64,000 bases of DNA from Streptomyces rhizosphaerihabitans (GTDB lineage Bacteria; Actinomycetota; Actinomycetes; Streptomycetales; Streptomycetaceae): NCBI RefSeq assembly GCF_025399795.1, contig NZ_JAODTZ010000018.1:98270-162269 (forward strand). The letters run 5' to 3'. Position numbers and translations under genes: made by a program. This document shows, piece after piece, positions 49,402 through 57,821 of the stretch. Under the pieces are notes generated by a model that did not search any database, was not told the origin of the DNA, and saw only the letters and a program-made list of their open reading frames with translations. The first letter of the stretch is position 1. Each line of letters starts with the position of its first letter.

Positions 49402-50238
49402 TCAGGGCCGCTCGAAGAACTGGATCACGCCTCCGGCCGAGAAGCACAGCGCTCCCACGAGGGTGCCCCAGTTGGCGATGTCGACGTTCACGAGGCTTCC
49501 GGTCTCCGGGCGGGTGAAGGCAGCCAGCGCCGAGACGAGGAAAAGCACGGATCCGAACTGGTTGACCGCGACGATCCACCATCCGACGTCGCCGGCGAGG
49601 ACGCGCGGACGCCCGTGGCAGACCTCCACCAGCGCGAGATGGCCGGAGACCAGGAACAGGACGCACCCGACCATGTCGGGGGCCCAGATCAGCCGGTCCG
49701 TCTGCTGGACCGAGAGTCCCTGCAGCAGCGAGTCCAGCAGGTTGACGCCGAACACGAGCGTTCCCACGAACAGCAGGAAGGTACTGAGCCAGTCGATCCG
49801 GCCGGGCTCGTAGCTCCACCATCTCCAGCGCCGCCCGGTCAGCGAACCGGACTCGCTGTCCCGGCGGGGAGCGTTCACCGCCTGGAGCAGTGAGGCGTAG
49901 CCCCCGGTGTTGAAGAACAGGCCGCCCGCGAAGTAGATCCAGGCGCCGGTCGCGCCGCCCGGGCCGAACTGGGCGACCCCGGCCCCGAGGGCGAACAGGA
50001 ACCCACCGAGTGTGAACGCGGCCGCGGCGATGGCGTTCAGCCGGCGCAGCCGGCCGATCGACACGGTGTCCGCCCGCTTGGGACGGGCCTCCGGCTCACC
50101 CGGGGCGCTCACGGTGAGCAAGCCGCGTTTGCGGGCCAGCCGCGATTCCCAGACCGCGGTGCGCCCGTCCATGAGACGCCAGGTCAGCCGGGTCGTGAAC
50201 GGACCCGCCCCCTCGGAGCGCGCTTCGGTTCGACTCAC
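49402..50238 (-). CDS. YrhK-like multi-pass membrane protein
   Basis: 278 residues. A soluble N-terminus of about 60 residues, then at least six membrane segments (IAAAAFTLGGFLFALGAGVA, IYFAGGLFFNTGGYASLLQA, WLSTFLLFVGTLVFGVNLLD, MVGCVLFLVSGHLALVEVCH, FGSVLFLVSALAAFTRP, TLVGALCFSAGGVIQFFE). Repeated GGxxFxxG patterns suggest internal duplication of a YrhK-type unit. Role unknown. Confidence 0.75.
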   Translation of the reverse strand: MSRTEARSEGAGPFTTRLTWRLMDGRTAVWESRLARKRGLLTVSAPGEPEARPKRADTVSIGRLRRLNAIAAAAFTLGGFLFALGAGVAQFGPGGATGAWIYFAGGLFFNTGGYASLLQAVNAPRRDSESGSLTGRRWRWWSYEPGRIDWLSTFLLFVGTLVFGVNLLDSLLQGLSVQQTDRLIWAPDMVGCVLFLVSGHLALVEVCHGRPRVLAGDVGWWIVAVNQFGSVLFLVSALAAFTRPETGSLVNVDIANWGTLVGALCFSAGGVIQFFERP

Positions 50239-50443
50239 CTGGCGACCTTAGCCCGCCGCGGCGAAAACCGGCGTTCGCCCGCCCCGTCACCCTTCGGGTG
50301 GTTTCCGTGGGGAGGACGGACCCCGTGCTCGGCCGTGCTCGGACCGCGGGTTCAGGCAGGCTTGCTCAGGCAGGCCGGCTCGGTTCGGTGTGCTCGGACC
50401 GGCCGGCTGGACCGGCTGGTCTCGCCGCGCGAGGTCGGTGCGC

Positions 50444-50959
50444 TCAGGACTCCGCCTCGCGCCTCAGGAAGTTGCTGACCTGACCGGCGAGGCTGTCCCG
50501 GACCGTGTCGGGACGCGCGCCCGCGTCGACGGCCGTGTCGTTCTCGATGCCGCCCGCCCAGAGGTGGCGCTCGGTCCACTCGTCGTCGACCTTCAGCTGG
50601 ATCTGGATGTCCATACGGTGCAGGACGGCTTCGGGGCCGGCGGCGAAGAGGACCGCGGTGGCCCGGCGCAGGGGATAGATGTCGAAGCCCTCGATGAACT
50701 GGCAGTTCCGCCAGTCGAGGAAGGCGCTCTCACCGTCGGCGCCGACGCGGATATCGATCTGCCCGTCTTCGAGGTGGATGCCGAAATGCTCGGTGGCGCG
50801 GTTCTCGACGGTCACCCGGAATCTGAAGTAGGTGAGTTCCTCGGCGGCGTCGTCGCGCCCCTTCGGGGGCTCCGCCTTTTCCACGCCATGGACGCGAACA
50901 CGCAGGCCGGCCTGCTCGTCGTACTCCTGCCAGTCCCCGACCACGTTCGGCTCGCGCAC
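50444..50959 (-). CDS. hypothetical protein
   Basis: 171 residues from GTG 50959. Beta-rich: LRVRVHGVEKAEPPKG, ELTYFRFRVTVENRATEHFG and QIDIRVGADGESAFLDWRNC resemble an immunoglobulin-like extracellular-type domain (as in DUF4352-like proteins), but there is no signal peptide. Function unknown. Confidence 0.62.
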   Translation of the reverse strand: MREPNVVGDWQEYDEQAGLRVRVHGVEKAEPPKGRDDAAEELTYFRFRVTVENRATEHFGIHLEDGQIDIRVGADGESAFLDWRNCQFIEGFDIYPLRRATAVLFAAGPEAVLHRMDIQIQLKVDDEWTERHLWAGGIENDTAVDAGARPDTVRDSLAGQVSNFLRREAES

Positions 50960-51149
50960 AGTTCACCTCTCCACTTCAGAGAGTTGTTCCTATCTGTGCC
51001 CTCAACGAAGTGTCAAATGCACCGAACATGCCGTGGCCAGCGATTTCCCCTTTCTTGATCGGCGATCAAGCCGTACCCAGCCAGAACCTTTCCACGAGGC
51101 CGGTGAGAGGCATTTACGTGCGTGCTACACATCACGTTTCCCGGACGCC

Positions 51150-51722
51150 TCACGCGCCCTCGCGCAGGCGCCTCAGCTGTTCGTCGAGCGGGCCCAGGCC
51201 GACATCGCGGCGCCGTTCGTCGACGGTCCCCGGCCGACGTACGGGATACGGGCGCAGGGTGACGGGATCGACGCGGGTGCCGTAGTACTGCGGCAGACCC
51301 AGTTCGACGGCGCAGTGGTCGGCGATAAAGGCGTGGTGCAGGGCGGGGCAGCGTCCGTCGGCCGCGGCCTGGGCGATCAGGTCCCGGCAGCCGAGCTGCA
51401 GGGCGAGGTCCGGGGCGTGCAGCAGGATCATCAGGGCCGCTGTCGAGGCGGGGGTGCCGACCTGGTCGGTGGTCGGCCAGCCGTGCCGCCGGACGATCGT
51501 CCCGAGCGCTTGGGCATTGCCCGCGCGGCACGTCACGAGGGCGTCCCGCCACGACCCGGCGGGACCGTCGCGCGCCTGGCGCATCAGGCTCCGCTCCTCG
51601 TCGGCCCTGCGCACGAGCTCCTCCGCGAGGGCCCTGGCGAGCCCAGGGACCATCGGTGCGGCGCCGCCGCCCCCGGGGCGCGCCTCGGCGTCCCCGGCCG
51701 GGTGCCCCGGGACGACCTTCAC
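51150..51722 (-). CDS. DUF6624-like protein
   Basis: 190 residues from GTG 51722, overlapping the ATPase stop. ARALAEELVRRADEERSLMR, VRRHGWPTTDQVGTPASTAA, LLHAPDLALQLGCRDLIAQA and LPQYYGTRVDPVTLRPYPV match the DUF6624 pattern (HGWP, then a late QYGT-like block). The function is unknown; co-translation with an RsbW-like ATPase suggests a regulatory role. Confidence 0.72.
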   Translation of the reverse strand: MKVVPGHPAGDAEARPGGGGAAPMVPGLARALAEELVRRADEERSLMRQARDGPAGSWRDALVTCRAGNAQALGTIVRRHGWPTTDQVGTPASTAALMILLHAPDLALQLGCRDLIAQAAADGRCPALHHAFIADHCAVELGLPQYYGTRVDPVTLRPYPVRRPGTVDERRRDVGLGPLDEQLRRLREGA

Positions 51723-52510
51723 GGCGCCCCCTGAAGCACCATCGAGAACCACACCTTCTTCCCCGTGAGGCCCGGGTCGGCCGGCGCGATGCCCCAGTCG
51801 TCGGCCAGCGCGGCGATGATCGCCAGTCCGCGTCCCGACTCCTCGGCTCCGCCCGCCGTACGCGCCGCGGGCAGGGCGGACGAGCGGTCGGCGACCGACA
51901 CGCGCAGCTCGCGCGGGTCGCACTCGACGATGACGGTGATGGTGTCGCCGCGGTCCGGGCTGCCGTGTCTGAGGGCGTTGGTGAAGAGTTCACCGGTCGC
52001 GAGCACCGCGTCGTCGGCGCGCTCGGGCGGTATCCGCAGGCGGGTGAGGTACGCGGAGACCATCGCCCGCACACCGGGCGCCCGCGAGGGATGCGCCGGG
52101 ACGGTGGTCCGCAGGAGGTGCGCCCCTCGTACCGGGCTGGAAGGGGTGTTCCTGGGCACCGCGGCCCCGGAGGGCACGGGAACCACGGGGAGGCCGGAGG
52201 CCGCGGACGGCGTGGATCCCGCGGAAACGGCCGGGGCGCCCGCCGGCCCGGAACCGACGGAGGCCGCGGACGGCATGGAGGGCGCGGACTGTGCGGACGG
52301 CATGGAGGGTGCGGGAGAGGCTGGGGTCCCGGACGGCGTCGGCGCTGCCTGTGCGGCGGGCTCCGCCTCTTCCGTGGGGCGGGCATGGAGCGCGTGGTCT
52401 TCCGTCGGGTGCACCCCCTGTTCCGATGCCCGTGTCTCGTGCTCCAGAGCCCGGATGTCGGGGGCCGGTGAAGCCGACGGCCCGCGGCGCGGCGCCCTGG
52501 ATGCCGTCAT
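51719..52510 (-). CDS. RsbW-like ATP-binding protein with long disordered N-terminus
   Basis: 263 residues from ATG 52510 (GAAGGAGG upstream). Residues 1-130 are Pro/Ala/Ser-rich and repetitive (SMPSAQSAPSMPSAASVGS); the GHKL domain follows with DAVLATGELFTNALRHGSPD (N box), LRVSVADRSSALPAARTAGG and ESGRGLAIIAALADDWGIAP (G2). The disordered arm is unusual in a family that is normally 130-150 residues. Confidence 0.85.
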   Translation of the reverse strand: MTASRAPRRGPSASPAPDIRALEHETRASEQGVHPTEDHALHARPTEEAEPAAQAAPTPSGTPASPAPSMPSAQSAPSMPSAASVGSGPAGAPAVSAGSTPSAASGLPVVPVPSGAAVPRNTPSSPVRGAHLLRTTVPAHPSRAPGVRAMVSAYLTRLRIPPERADDAVLATGELFTNALRHGSPDRGDTITVIVECDPRELRVSVADRSSALPAARTAGGAEESGRGLAIIAALADDWGIAPADPGLTGKKVWFSMVLQGAP

Positions 52511-52642
52511 CGGTCCTCCTTCGGGTGCAGCCCGGGGGGAGGTCGTCTCGGCGGCTGCCCGTGCAGCCAACACGTCGGACTGCCTCGGCGACCAGGGGGT
52601 ATTCGGGTTGTCCGGTTGCAAGCGCGTAGTGGCGTGGGATGT

Positions 52643-53476
52643 ATGTTCGATCTTGTGAGGAACGGGAGCGGGGGCCGGGCGACGGTGTCCCTTGACGGTG
52701 GCACCGGCCGAGCCGGCCTGTGTGACAAGCGGGTGCTGGTCACCGGCGGTACGCGAGGACTCGGCGAGCAGATCGTGCGACTGCTGTCCGCCGAGGGCGT
52801 GCGGGTGGCCACGTGTGCGCGCACCGCGCGGGGTCTGGAGACGCTGGCCGCTTCGCTGGGCCCCGGACTGTTCACCCGGCCGCTCGACGTCACGGCGCCC
52901 GAGGAGCTGGAAGGGTTCGTCGAGGACACGGCGGAGCTCTTCGGCGGCCTGGACGGTGTGGTGGCCTGCACGGGCGGATCTCGCGGCGGCGGCTTCGAGC
53001 AGGCGAACGCGGAGGACTGGGCGGCGACCTGGGCGGTGAACGTCGGTCACGCGACCCGGCTGGTGCGGGCCGCGGTCCCGCATCTGCGGGCCGCGGGCGG
53101 CGGCTCCGTCGTGGTGATCTCCTCGATCTCCGGCTGGAAGCCGGGACCGCCCGCGCAGTACTCGGTCGCGAAGTCCGCGCAGATACAGCTGGCCTCGTCG
53201 CTGGCCCGCGAGCTCGGTCCGGACGGGATCCGGGTGAACGCGGTCTCCCCCGGTTCGATGCTGATCCCCGGCAGGCGCTGGGACCGGATGCGCCGGGAGG
53301 ATCCCGAGGCGTTCGCCCGCTTCGTGGCTGCGGAGCTGCCGGGCGGTGCCCCGGTGGCGCCGCAGGAGGTCGCCCGGGTCGTGGCGTTCCTGCTGTCGGA
53401 CTGGTCGAGCGGGATCTCCGGCGCGCACCTCCCGGTCGACCGCGCCCAGAACGCCCCCTCCCCCGAGGGGTACTGA
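52643..53476 (+). CDS. short-chain dehydrogenase/reductase
   Basis: 277 residues from ATG 52643 (upstream TTG 52616 also in frame). Rossmann motif VLVTGGTRGLGEQIVRLLSA, VVACTGGSRGGG, then ISSISGWKPG and the YSVAK catalytic motif; the C-terminus has RVNAVSPGSMLIPGR and FLLSDWSSGISGAHLPVD. NAD(P)-dependent oxidoreductase, substrate unknown. Divergent from the ATPase gene. Confidence 0.93.
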   Translation: MFDLVRNGSGGRATVSLDGGTGRAGLCDKRVLVTGGTRGLGEQIVRLLSAEGVRVATCARTARGLETLAASLGPGLFTRPLDVTAPEELEGFVEDTAELFGGLDGVVACTGGSRGGGFEQANAEDWAATWAVNVGHATRLVRAAVPHLRAAGGGSVVVISSISGWKPGPPAQYSVAKSAQIQLASSLARELGPDGIRVNAVSPGSMLIPGRRWDRMRREDPEAFARFVAAELPGGAPVAPQEVARVVAFLLSDWSSGISGAHLPVDRAQNAPSPEGY

Positions 53477-53549
53477 GCCCCTCGGGGGTTCGGCGGCACC
53501 GCTCGCGGTCATGACATCGCGCCCGGTCCGTCGGTGACCTGCCCGCCGC

Positions 53550-54959
53550 TCATGCCGCCGCCCCGAGGACCCCGCGGGAGCGGCGTTCAAACTCCTGCAC
53601 GACGGGTTCGCCGCGGCGGGGTTCGAGGCGCCTGCGGAAGTCACGCAGGGCCTGGACGGAGCGTTCGCTGTGGACGGCGCCGAGGGTCTCGAGTGCCAGT
53701 GTCGCGGTGCCGACCGCCTCGTCCAGGCGGTCCTGCTGGAGGTGCGCGGTCGCCAGGACCGAGCGGCTGATGGCCTGGCGCCTGCGCCGGTCGGCGCCCG
53801 AGCCCAGCGACTCGCTCGCCGTCCGCTCGGCCTGGCGGGCGAGCCCCAGGTCGCGGAAGCACAGGGCGGACTCGGCCTGGAGGTAGTGATGGTCCAGATA
53901 ACGGACCCACTCCGACTCCTGCTCGGCCCCCTTGCTCGCCGCCAGCTGCTGCTCCGCCAGCCGCAGCGCCTCGGAGGCGTCGTCCGGGCGGGCCTGCGCG
54001 GCGTGTCCGCGCGCCGACATGGCGTACAGCCGCATCAGGCCGAGGGGGCTGCCCGCCCCCTGTGCCGTGACGATTCCGGCGCGGGCGAGCGCCACCCCCT
54101 CGTCGGGGCGGCCGAGGTTGGTGGCGAGGTGGGAGAGCCCCGCGAGTATCTGGCCGCCCAGCACCCGGTCGCGGCCCTCGGCACACAGACGCAGGCCCTG
54201 TGTCATGTAGCGCTGGGCGAGGCCGTACTCCCCCGCGTCGTACGAGCTCCAGCCGGCCATCGCGGCGAGGCGCGCGGCGGCCGCGTACAGCCTGCGCCGC
54301 TGTCGGGACGGTGTCCCGCGCTGCTGGAGCATGGGGACGACCTCGGTGGACAGATAGTGCACGATGCTGGTGCGGACCCCGCCGCCACCGTAGTGGTTGT
54401 CCATCTGGTCGAACACGGCGATCATCGCGTGCACCTGCTCGACCGGTCCGCCGCTCACCGGCAGGGTCGGGGAGACCGTGTCCTGGTGCTCCAACAGCCA
54501 GAGCAGCCACTCGCGTTGAGGGTTCGTCAGGGCCGCCGCGACGAAGGGAACCGAGCCCAGGAGACTACGGCGGGAGATATCGGTGGAGCCCAGTTCCGCC
54601 AGCGTGTGCAGGGTCTCCGCCACGTCCTCGCCGTAGACGAGCGCCCTGCTCGCGACCGGGCGCTGGGGATCGGAGTGGAAACCGAGGTCCGCCGGCGATA
54701 CGGCGCGGCCGAGCCGCTCGGACAGAACGGTGGCGATCAACTCCGGTGTAGTTCCCCGCGGTTGCTGACCCTGGAGCCAACGCGTTACGGACGCCTTGTC
54801 GTAGTGGGAGTCCGTGCCCTGGCGGCGCCCCAGTTCATTGACCCGCAGGGCGAGGGAGGCGTAGGAGCAGCCCGCTTCCTTGAGAGCGGCCCCCAGCACC
54901 CGGTTGCCCCCGGCGGTCCTACCGGCGTTCTTCGCCTGTCCCTCGGTCACGGTGGCCAT
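53550..54959 (-). CDS. NsdA-like transcriptional regulator (second copy)
   Basis: 469 residues from ATG 54959. N-terminal HTH-like region (GAALKEAGCSYASLALRVNE, KASVTRWLQGQQPRGTTPEL, VLSERLGRAVSPADLGF) followed by helical TPR-type repeats (MDNHYGGGGVRTSIVHYLST, LAGLSHLATNLGRPDEGVAL). Same architecture as the gene at 14396-15766 (HYGGG...RxxxxHYL(S/R)xEVxPxL in both). NsdA of S. coelicolor represses sporulation and antibiotic synthesis. Unlike the first copy, no in-frame TTA was noticed here. Divergent from the XRE gene. Confidence 0.85.
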   Translation of the reverse strand: MATVTEGQAKNAGRTAGGNRVLGAALKEAGCSYASLALRVNELGRRQGTDSHYDKASVTRWLQGQQPRGTTPELIATVLSERLGRAVSPADLGFHSDPQRPVASRALVYGEDVAETLHTLAELGSTDISRRSLLGSVPFVAAALTNPQREWLLWLLEHQDTVSPTLPVSGGPVEQVHAMIAVFDQMDNHYGGGGVRTSIVHYLSTEVVPMLQQRGTPSRQRRRLYAAAARLAAMAGWSSYDAGEYGLAQRYMTQGLRLCAEGRDRVLGGQILAGLSHLATNLGRPDEGVALARAGIVTAQGAGSPLGLMRLYAMSARGHAAQARPDDASEALRLAEQQLAASKGAEQESEWVRYLDHHYLQAESALCFRDLGLARQAERTASESLGSGADRRRRQAISRSVLATAHLQQDRLDEAVGTATLALETLGAVHSERSVQALRDFRRRLEPRRGEPVVQEFERRSRGVLGAAA

Positions 54960-55116
54960 CCCGTATCGCCTCACATCCGCGTGCGGCTGCGCTCCGACCC
55001 ATACCTGCCGAGACTTCAATTCCGGTACGAACGAGCACAGTTGAGCGTGATCGTCGCCGAATGTGCGACAGGTCACCCGATCACTATGGTGGCCCGCCCA
55101 CTGCCCGTGCAACCGA

Positions 55117-55137
55117 CGTTCTGATAATTTCAGAACG
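55117..55137. promoter_or_regulatory. perfect inverted repeat, candidate operator
   Basis: CGTTCTGA-TAATT-TCAGAACG, 8+8 bp around a 5-nt A/T centre, 77 bp before the XRE gene and 158 bp before the NsdA-like gene. Its A/T centre is striking in this DNA and could overlap a promoter. Confidence 0.65.
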
Positions 55138-55213
55138 ATTCGCATCGCTCTGTCACTGTCATCGACCGCGTGGCACACTGCACGCCGAGACGGCCGTTCC
55201 CGGGAGGTAGGAC

Positions 55214-56080
55214 GTGAGCGAGAACCGCTCCGGCGGCAGCGCGCCGACCGTCCTGCGGATGGTTCTCGGGAAACGGCTGCGACAGCTGCGGGAACAGGCG
55301 GGAGTCTCCTTCGAGGAGGCGGCACGTGCCATCGAGGTCACGGCTCTGACGGTCCGCAGGATCGAGAAGGCCGAGGTCGGGCTCCGCATCCCGTACGTAA
55401 GGGAGTTGCTCCGTACCTACGGGGTCCCGGCGGCGGAGATCGACGACTTCCTCGCCCTGGCCAGGGAGGCCAACCAGCCGGGCTGGTGGTACAAGTACCG
55501 CGACGTACTGCCGGAGTGGTTCAGCGCCTACGTGAGCCTGGAGAGCGAAGCCAGCGTCATCCGTCTCTACGAACCCCACTACGTTCCGGGCCTGTTGCAG
55601 ACCCACGACTACGCCACCGCGCTGATGCGCGTCGGTTTCCCCAACGAGCCGGAGGCGGACATCGCCCGCCGCGTCGCCCTGCGGATGAAGCGTCAGGACC
55701 TGCTCGCCAAGTCGGAGGCCCCGGCCGTCTGGGCGATCCTGGACGAGACGGTGCTGCGCCGGCCGGTGGGCGGGCCCGAGGTGATGCGGGCCCAGTTCGA
55801 CCGGCTGACCGAGGTCCTGGACATGCCGAAGGTCCGGATCCAGATCATGCCCTTCGGCGCGGGCGCCCATCCGGGCGCGTTCGGCCCGTTCCACCACTTC
55901 CGCTTCGGCTTCTCCGAACTCCCCGACATCGTCTACACGGAGAGCCTGGTCGGCGCGGTCTACGTCGACCGGCCCGACGACGTCGTCAGCTATCTCGAAG
56001 TACTGGACCGGATGTCCGTACAGGCGGAGCCGGTCGCTCGGACCAGGGCCATCCTGGGCGAACTGCGTAAGGAGTTGTGA
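55214..56080 (+). CDS. XRE-family regulator with DUF5753
   Basis: 288 residues from GTG 55214 (GGGAGGTAG upstream). Helix-turn-helix: LGKRLRQLREQAGVSFEEAA, RAIEVTALTVRRIEKAEVGL; the C-terminal DUF5753 ligand domain begins REANQPGWWYKYRDVLPEWF and includes YEPHYVPGLLQTHDYATALM. This is the large WhiJ-type family of Streptomyces. The next gene is its usual small DUF397 partner. Confidence 0.94.
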   Translation: MSENRSGGSAPTVLRMVLGKRLRQLREQAGVSFEEAARAIEVTALTVRRIEKAEVGLRIPYVRELLRTYGVPAAEIDDFLALAREANQPGWWYKYRDVLPEWFSAYVSLESEASVIRLYEPHYVPGLLQTHDYATALMRVGFPNEPEADIARRVALRMKRQDLLAKSEAPAVWAILDETVLRRPVGGPEVMRAQFDRLTEVLDMPKVRIQIMPFGAGAHPGAFGPFHHFRFGFSELPDIVYTESLVGAVYVDRPDDVVSYLEVLDRMSVQAEPVARTRAILGELRKEL

Positions 56081-56083
56081 TCC

Positions 56084-56320
56084 ATGGGATCCGTGCACAA
56101 CGGCATGTCCGCGGTCGATCTGGGAACCGAGGGCTGGCACAAGCCCTGGAGCGGCACCAACGGCGGAAGTTGCGTCGAGGCCAAGCGGCTTCCCGACGGG
56201 AGCGTCGCCCTGCGCCAGTCACAGGACCCCGAGGGGCCCGCGCTGATCTGTTCCCGCGACGAGATGGCCGCGTTCATCGAGGGCGCCAAGTCCGGACAGG
56301 CCGACTTCCTGATCGCCTGA
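56084..56320 (+). CDS. DUF397 protein
   Basis: 78 residues from ATG 56084, three bases behind the XRE gene. WHKPWSGTNGGSCVEAKRL, GSVALRQSQDPEGPALICS and EMAAFIEGAKSGQADFLI are the family signature. DUF397 proteins work with the upstream XRE protein, probably as antagonists, much like toxin-antitoxin style pairs. Confidence 0.95.
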   Translation: MGSVHNGMSAVDLGTEGWHKPWSGTNGGSCVEAKRLPDGSVALRQSQDPEGPALICSRDEMAAFIEGAKSGQADFLIA

Positions 56321-56371
56321 GCGGAACCCGCGCCGCACCTCCCGCGAGGCCGCAACTACGCCCCCGCAACC

Positions 56372-56410
56372 GGACAACCCGCACGCACACTCCCGCCGTG
56401 CGGGTTGTCC
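56372..56410 (+). terminator. terminator of the XRE/DUF397 operon
   Basis: GGACAACCCGCACG (56372-56385) pairs perfectly with CGTGCGGGTTGTCC (56397-56410), 11-nt loop. Confidence 0.85.
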
Positions 56411-56444
56411 CCCCACACTGGACAGGCCGGTCGTCCCGGAGGGA

Positions 56445-56990
56445 GTGGGTACGGGCATGATCCTCCACCAGGCCCTCACGCGGTGCCGGACTCTTGTCGT
56501 CGAGGGTCCCGACGGTCTCGACAGGGGCGCCCTGCTCGCCGAGCTGGCCCGGCATCACTTCCTGATCCGCCCCCTGCACGGGCACCTCCATCATGTGGAC
56601 CCCACCCAGCCTTACCGCGAACTCCTGTCCGCTCCGGGCCGGTTGGCCGTCGACGGCGGTCTCGTCCACGAGCTGGTCTACGGGCCCCTGCGCCGCGGGC
56701 GCTCCCGGGTGACCTGGATCCAGGCGCTCGACTTCGCGGAGGCGGTGGCCGAACGCGACGGCGCGCTCCTCCACATGACGGGCGGGACGGACGACACAGA
56801 GGCGGCCCGTGCCTACGAGCGGGTACTGCGCACCCTGGCCCAGCACGTCCCCGTGATCACCCTCGACACCGGAGAACCGGCCCGCCCCGTCCGGGTTCCC
56901 ACCCGCACGATCCAGCAACTCGGCTTTTGCGTAAGCATGTTGACGATAGGTTGGAGAACCGACCGCGTGACGCACGGCAGGAGAACTCCC
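56445..56990 (+). CDS. degenerate P-loop (dNMP-kinase-like) frame reading into the methyltransferase
   Basis: A 182-codon frame from GTG 56445 (or ATG 56457) without a stop before the next gene. RTLVVEGPDGLDRGALLAEL resembles a thymidylate-kinase-type Walker A in which GxGKS has become GLDRG; VDGGLVHELVYGPLRRGRSR and QALDFAEAVAERDGALLHMT continue that similarity. The missing Lys suggests it no longer binds ATP normally. It is either a decayed gene or the N-terminal half of a fusion with the DUF574 methyltransferase. Confidence 0.5.
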
Positions 56991-57797
56991 ATGACAGACC
57001 GACCCGTCCCCGACCAGGACGCGCTGTCCAAGATCGACACCACGGTGCCGCACTCGGCTCGCATCTGGAACTACTGGATGGGCGGGAAGGACAACTACGA
57101 GGTGGACCGGGTGGCCGGTGACGCGTACCGCGAAGTCGCCCCGAACATCGAGACCATGGCCCGCGCCTCGCGCGACTACCTCATCCGTACCGTCACCTTC
57201 GTGGCCGGCGAGCTCGGTATCCGCCAGTTCCTCGACATCGGCACCGGTCTGCCCACGTACGACAACACCCACCAGGTCGCCCAGCGGGTGGCACCCGAGT
57301 CCCGCATCGTCTACGTGGACAACGACCCGCTGGTGCTGCGCCACGCCCAGGCGCTGCTGACCAGTACAGCCGAAGGCGTCACCGACTACATCGACGCGGA
57401 TCTGCACGAGCCCGAGAAGATCATCGAGGCGGCGTCCCGGATCCTCGACTTCTCCAGGCCCGTCGCCCTGATGCTGATGGGCATCCTCGGACACATCCAG
57501 GACTACGACGAGGCCAGGTCGATCGTCCGGCGCCTCCAGGCCGCGCTGCCCTCCGGCAGTTGCTTCGTGCACTACGACAGCACGGACACCGACGCCGCGC
57601 TCAAGGAGGCCCAGGAGGGGTACGACGACACGGGTGCGATCCCGTACGTGCTGCGCAGCCCCGAGCAGATCGGCGCGTACTACGAGGGCCTCGAGCTGGT
57701 CGAGCCCGGCATCGTGTCCTGCCCCCTGTGGCGTCCGGAGCCCGGTACGTCACCCGAGCCCACGGACGTCCACGGAGGCGTTGCCCGCAAGCCGTGA
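56991..57797 (+). CDS. SAM-dependent methyltransferase, DUF574 family
   Basis: 268 residues from ATG 56991, preceded by CAGGAG at a good spacing. Family pattern PHSARIWNYWMGGKDNYEVD, FLDIGTGLPTYDNTHQVAQR, RIVYVDNDPLVLRHAQALLT, DFSRPVALMLMGILGHIQDY. Abundant in actinomycetes; substrate unknown. The upstream frame is open into it, so a longer fused product is possible. Confidence 0.92.
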   Translation: MTDRPVPDQDALSKIDTTVPHSARIWNYWMGGKDNYEVDRVAGDAYREVAPNIETMARASRDYLIRTVTFVAGELGIRQFLDIGTGLPTYDNTHQVAQRVAPESRIVYVDNDPLVLRHAQALLTSTAEGVTDYIDADLHEPEKIIEAASRILDFSRPVALMLMGILGHIQDYDEARSIVRRLQAALPSGSCFVHYDSTDTDAALKEAQEGYDDTGAIPYVLRSPEQIGAYYEGLELVEPGIVSCPLWRPEPGTSPEPTDVHGGVARKP

Positions 57798-57821
57798 GCG
57801 GACCCCGCCCCGCCCTCGCCG

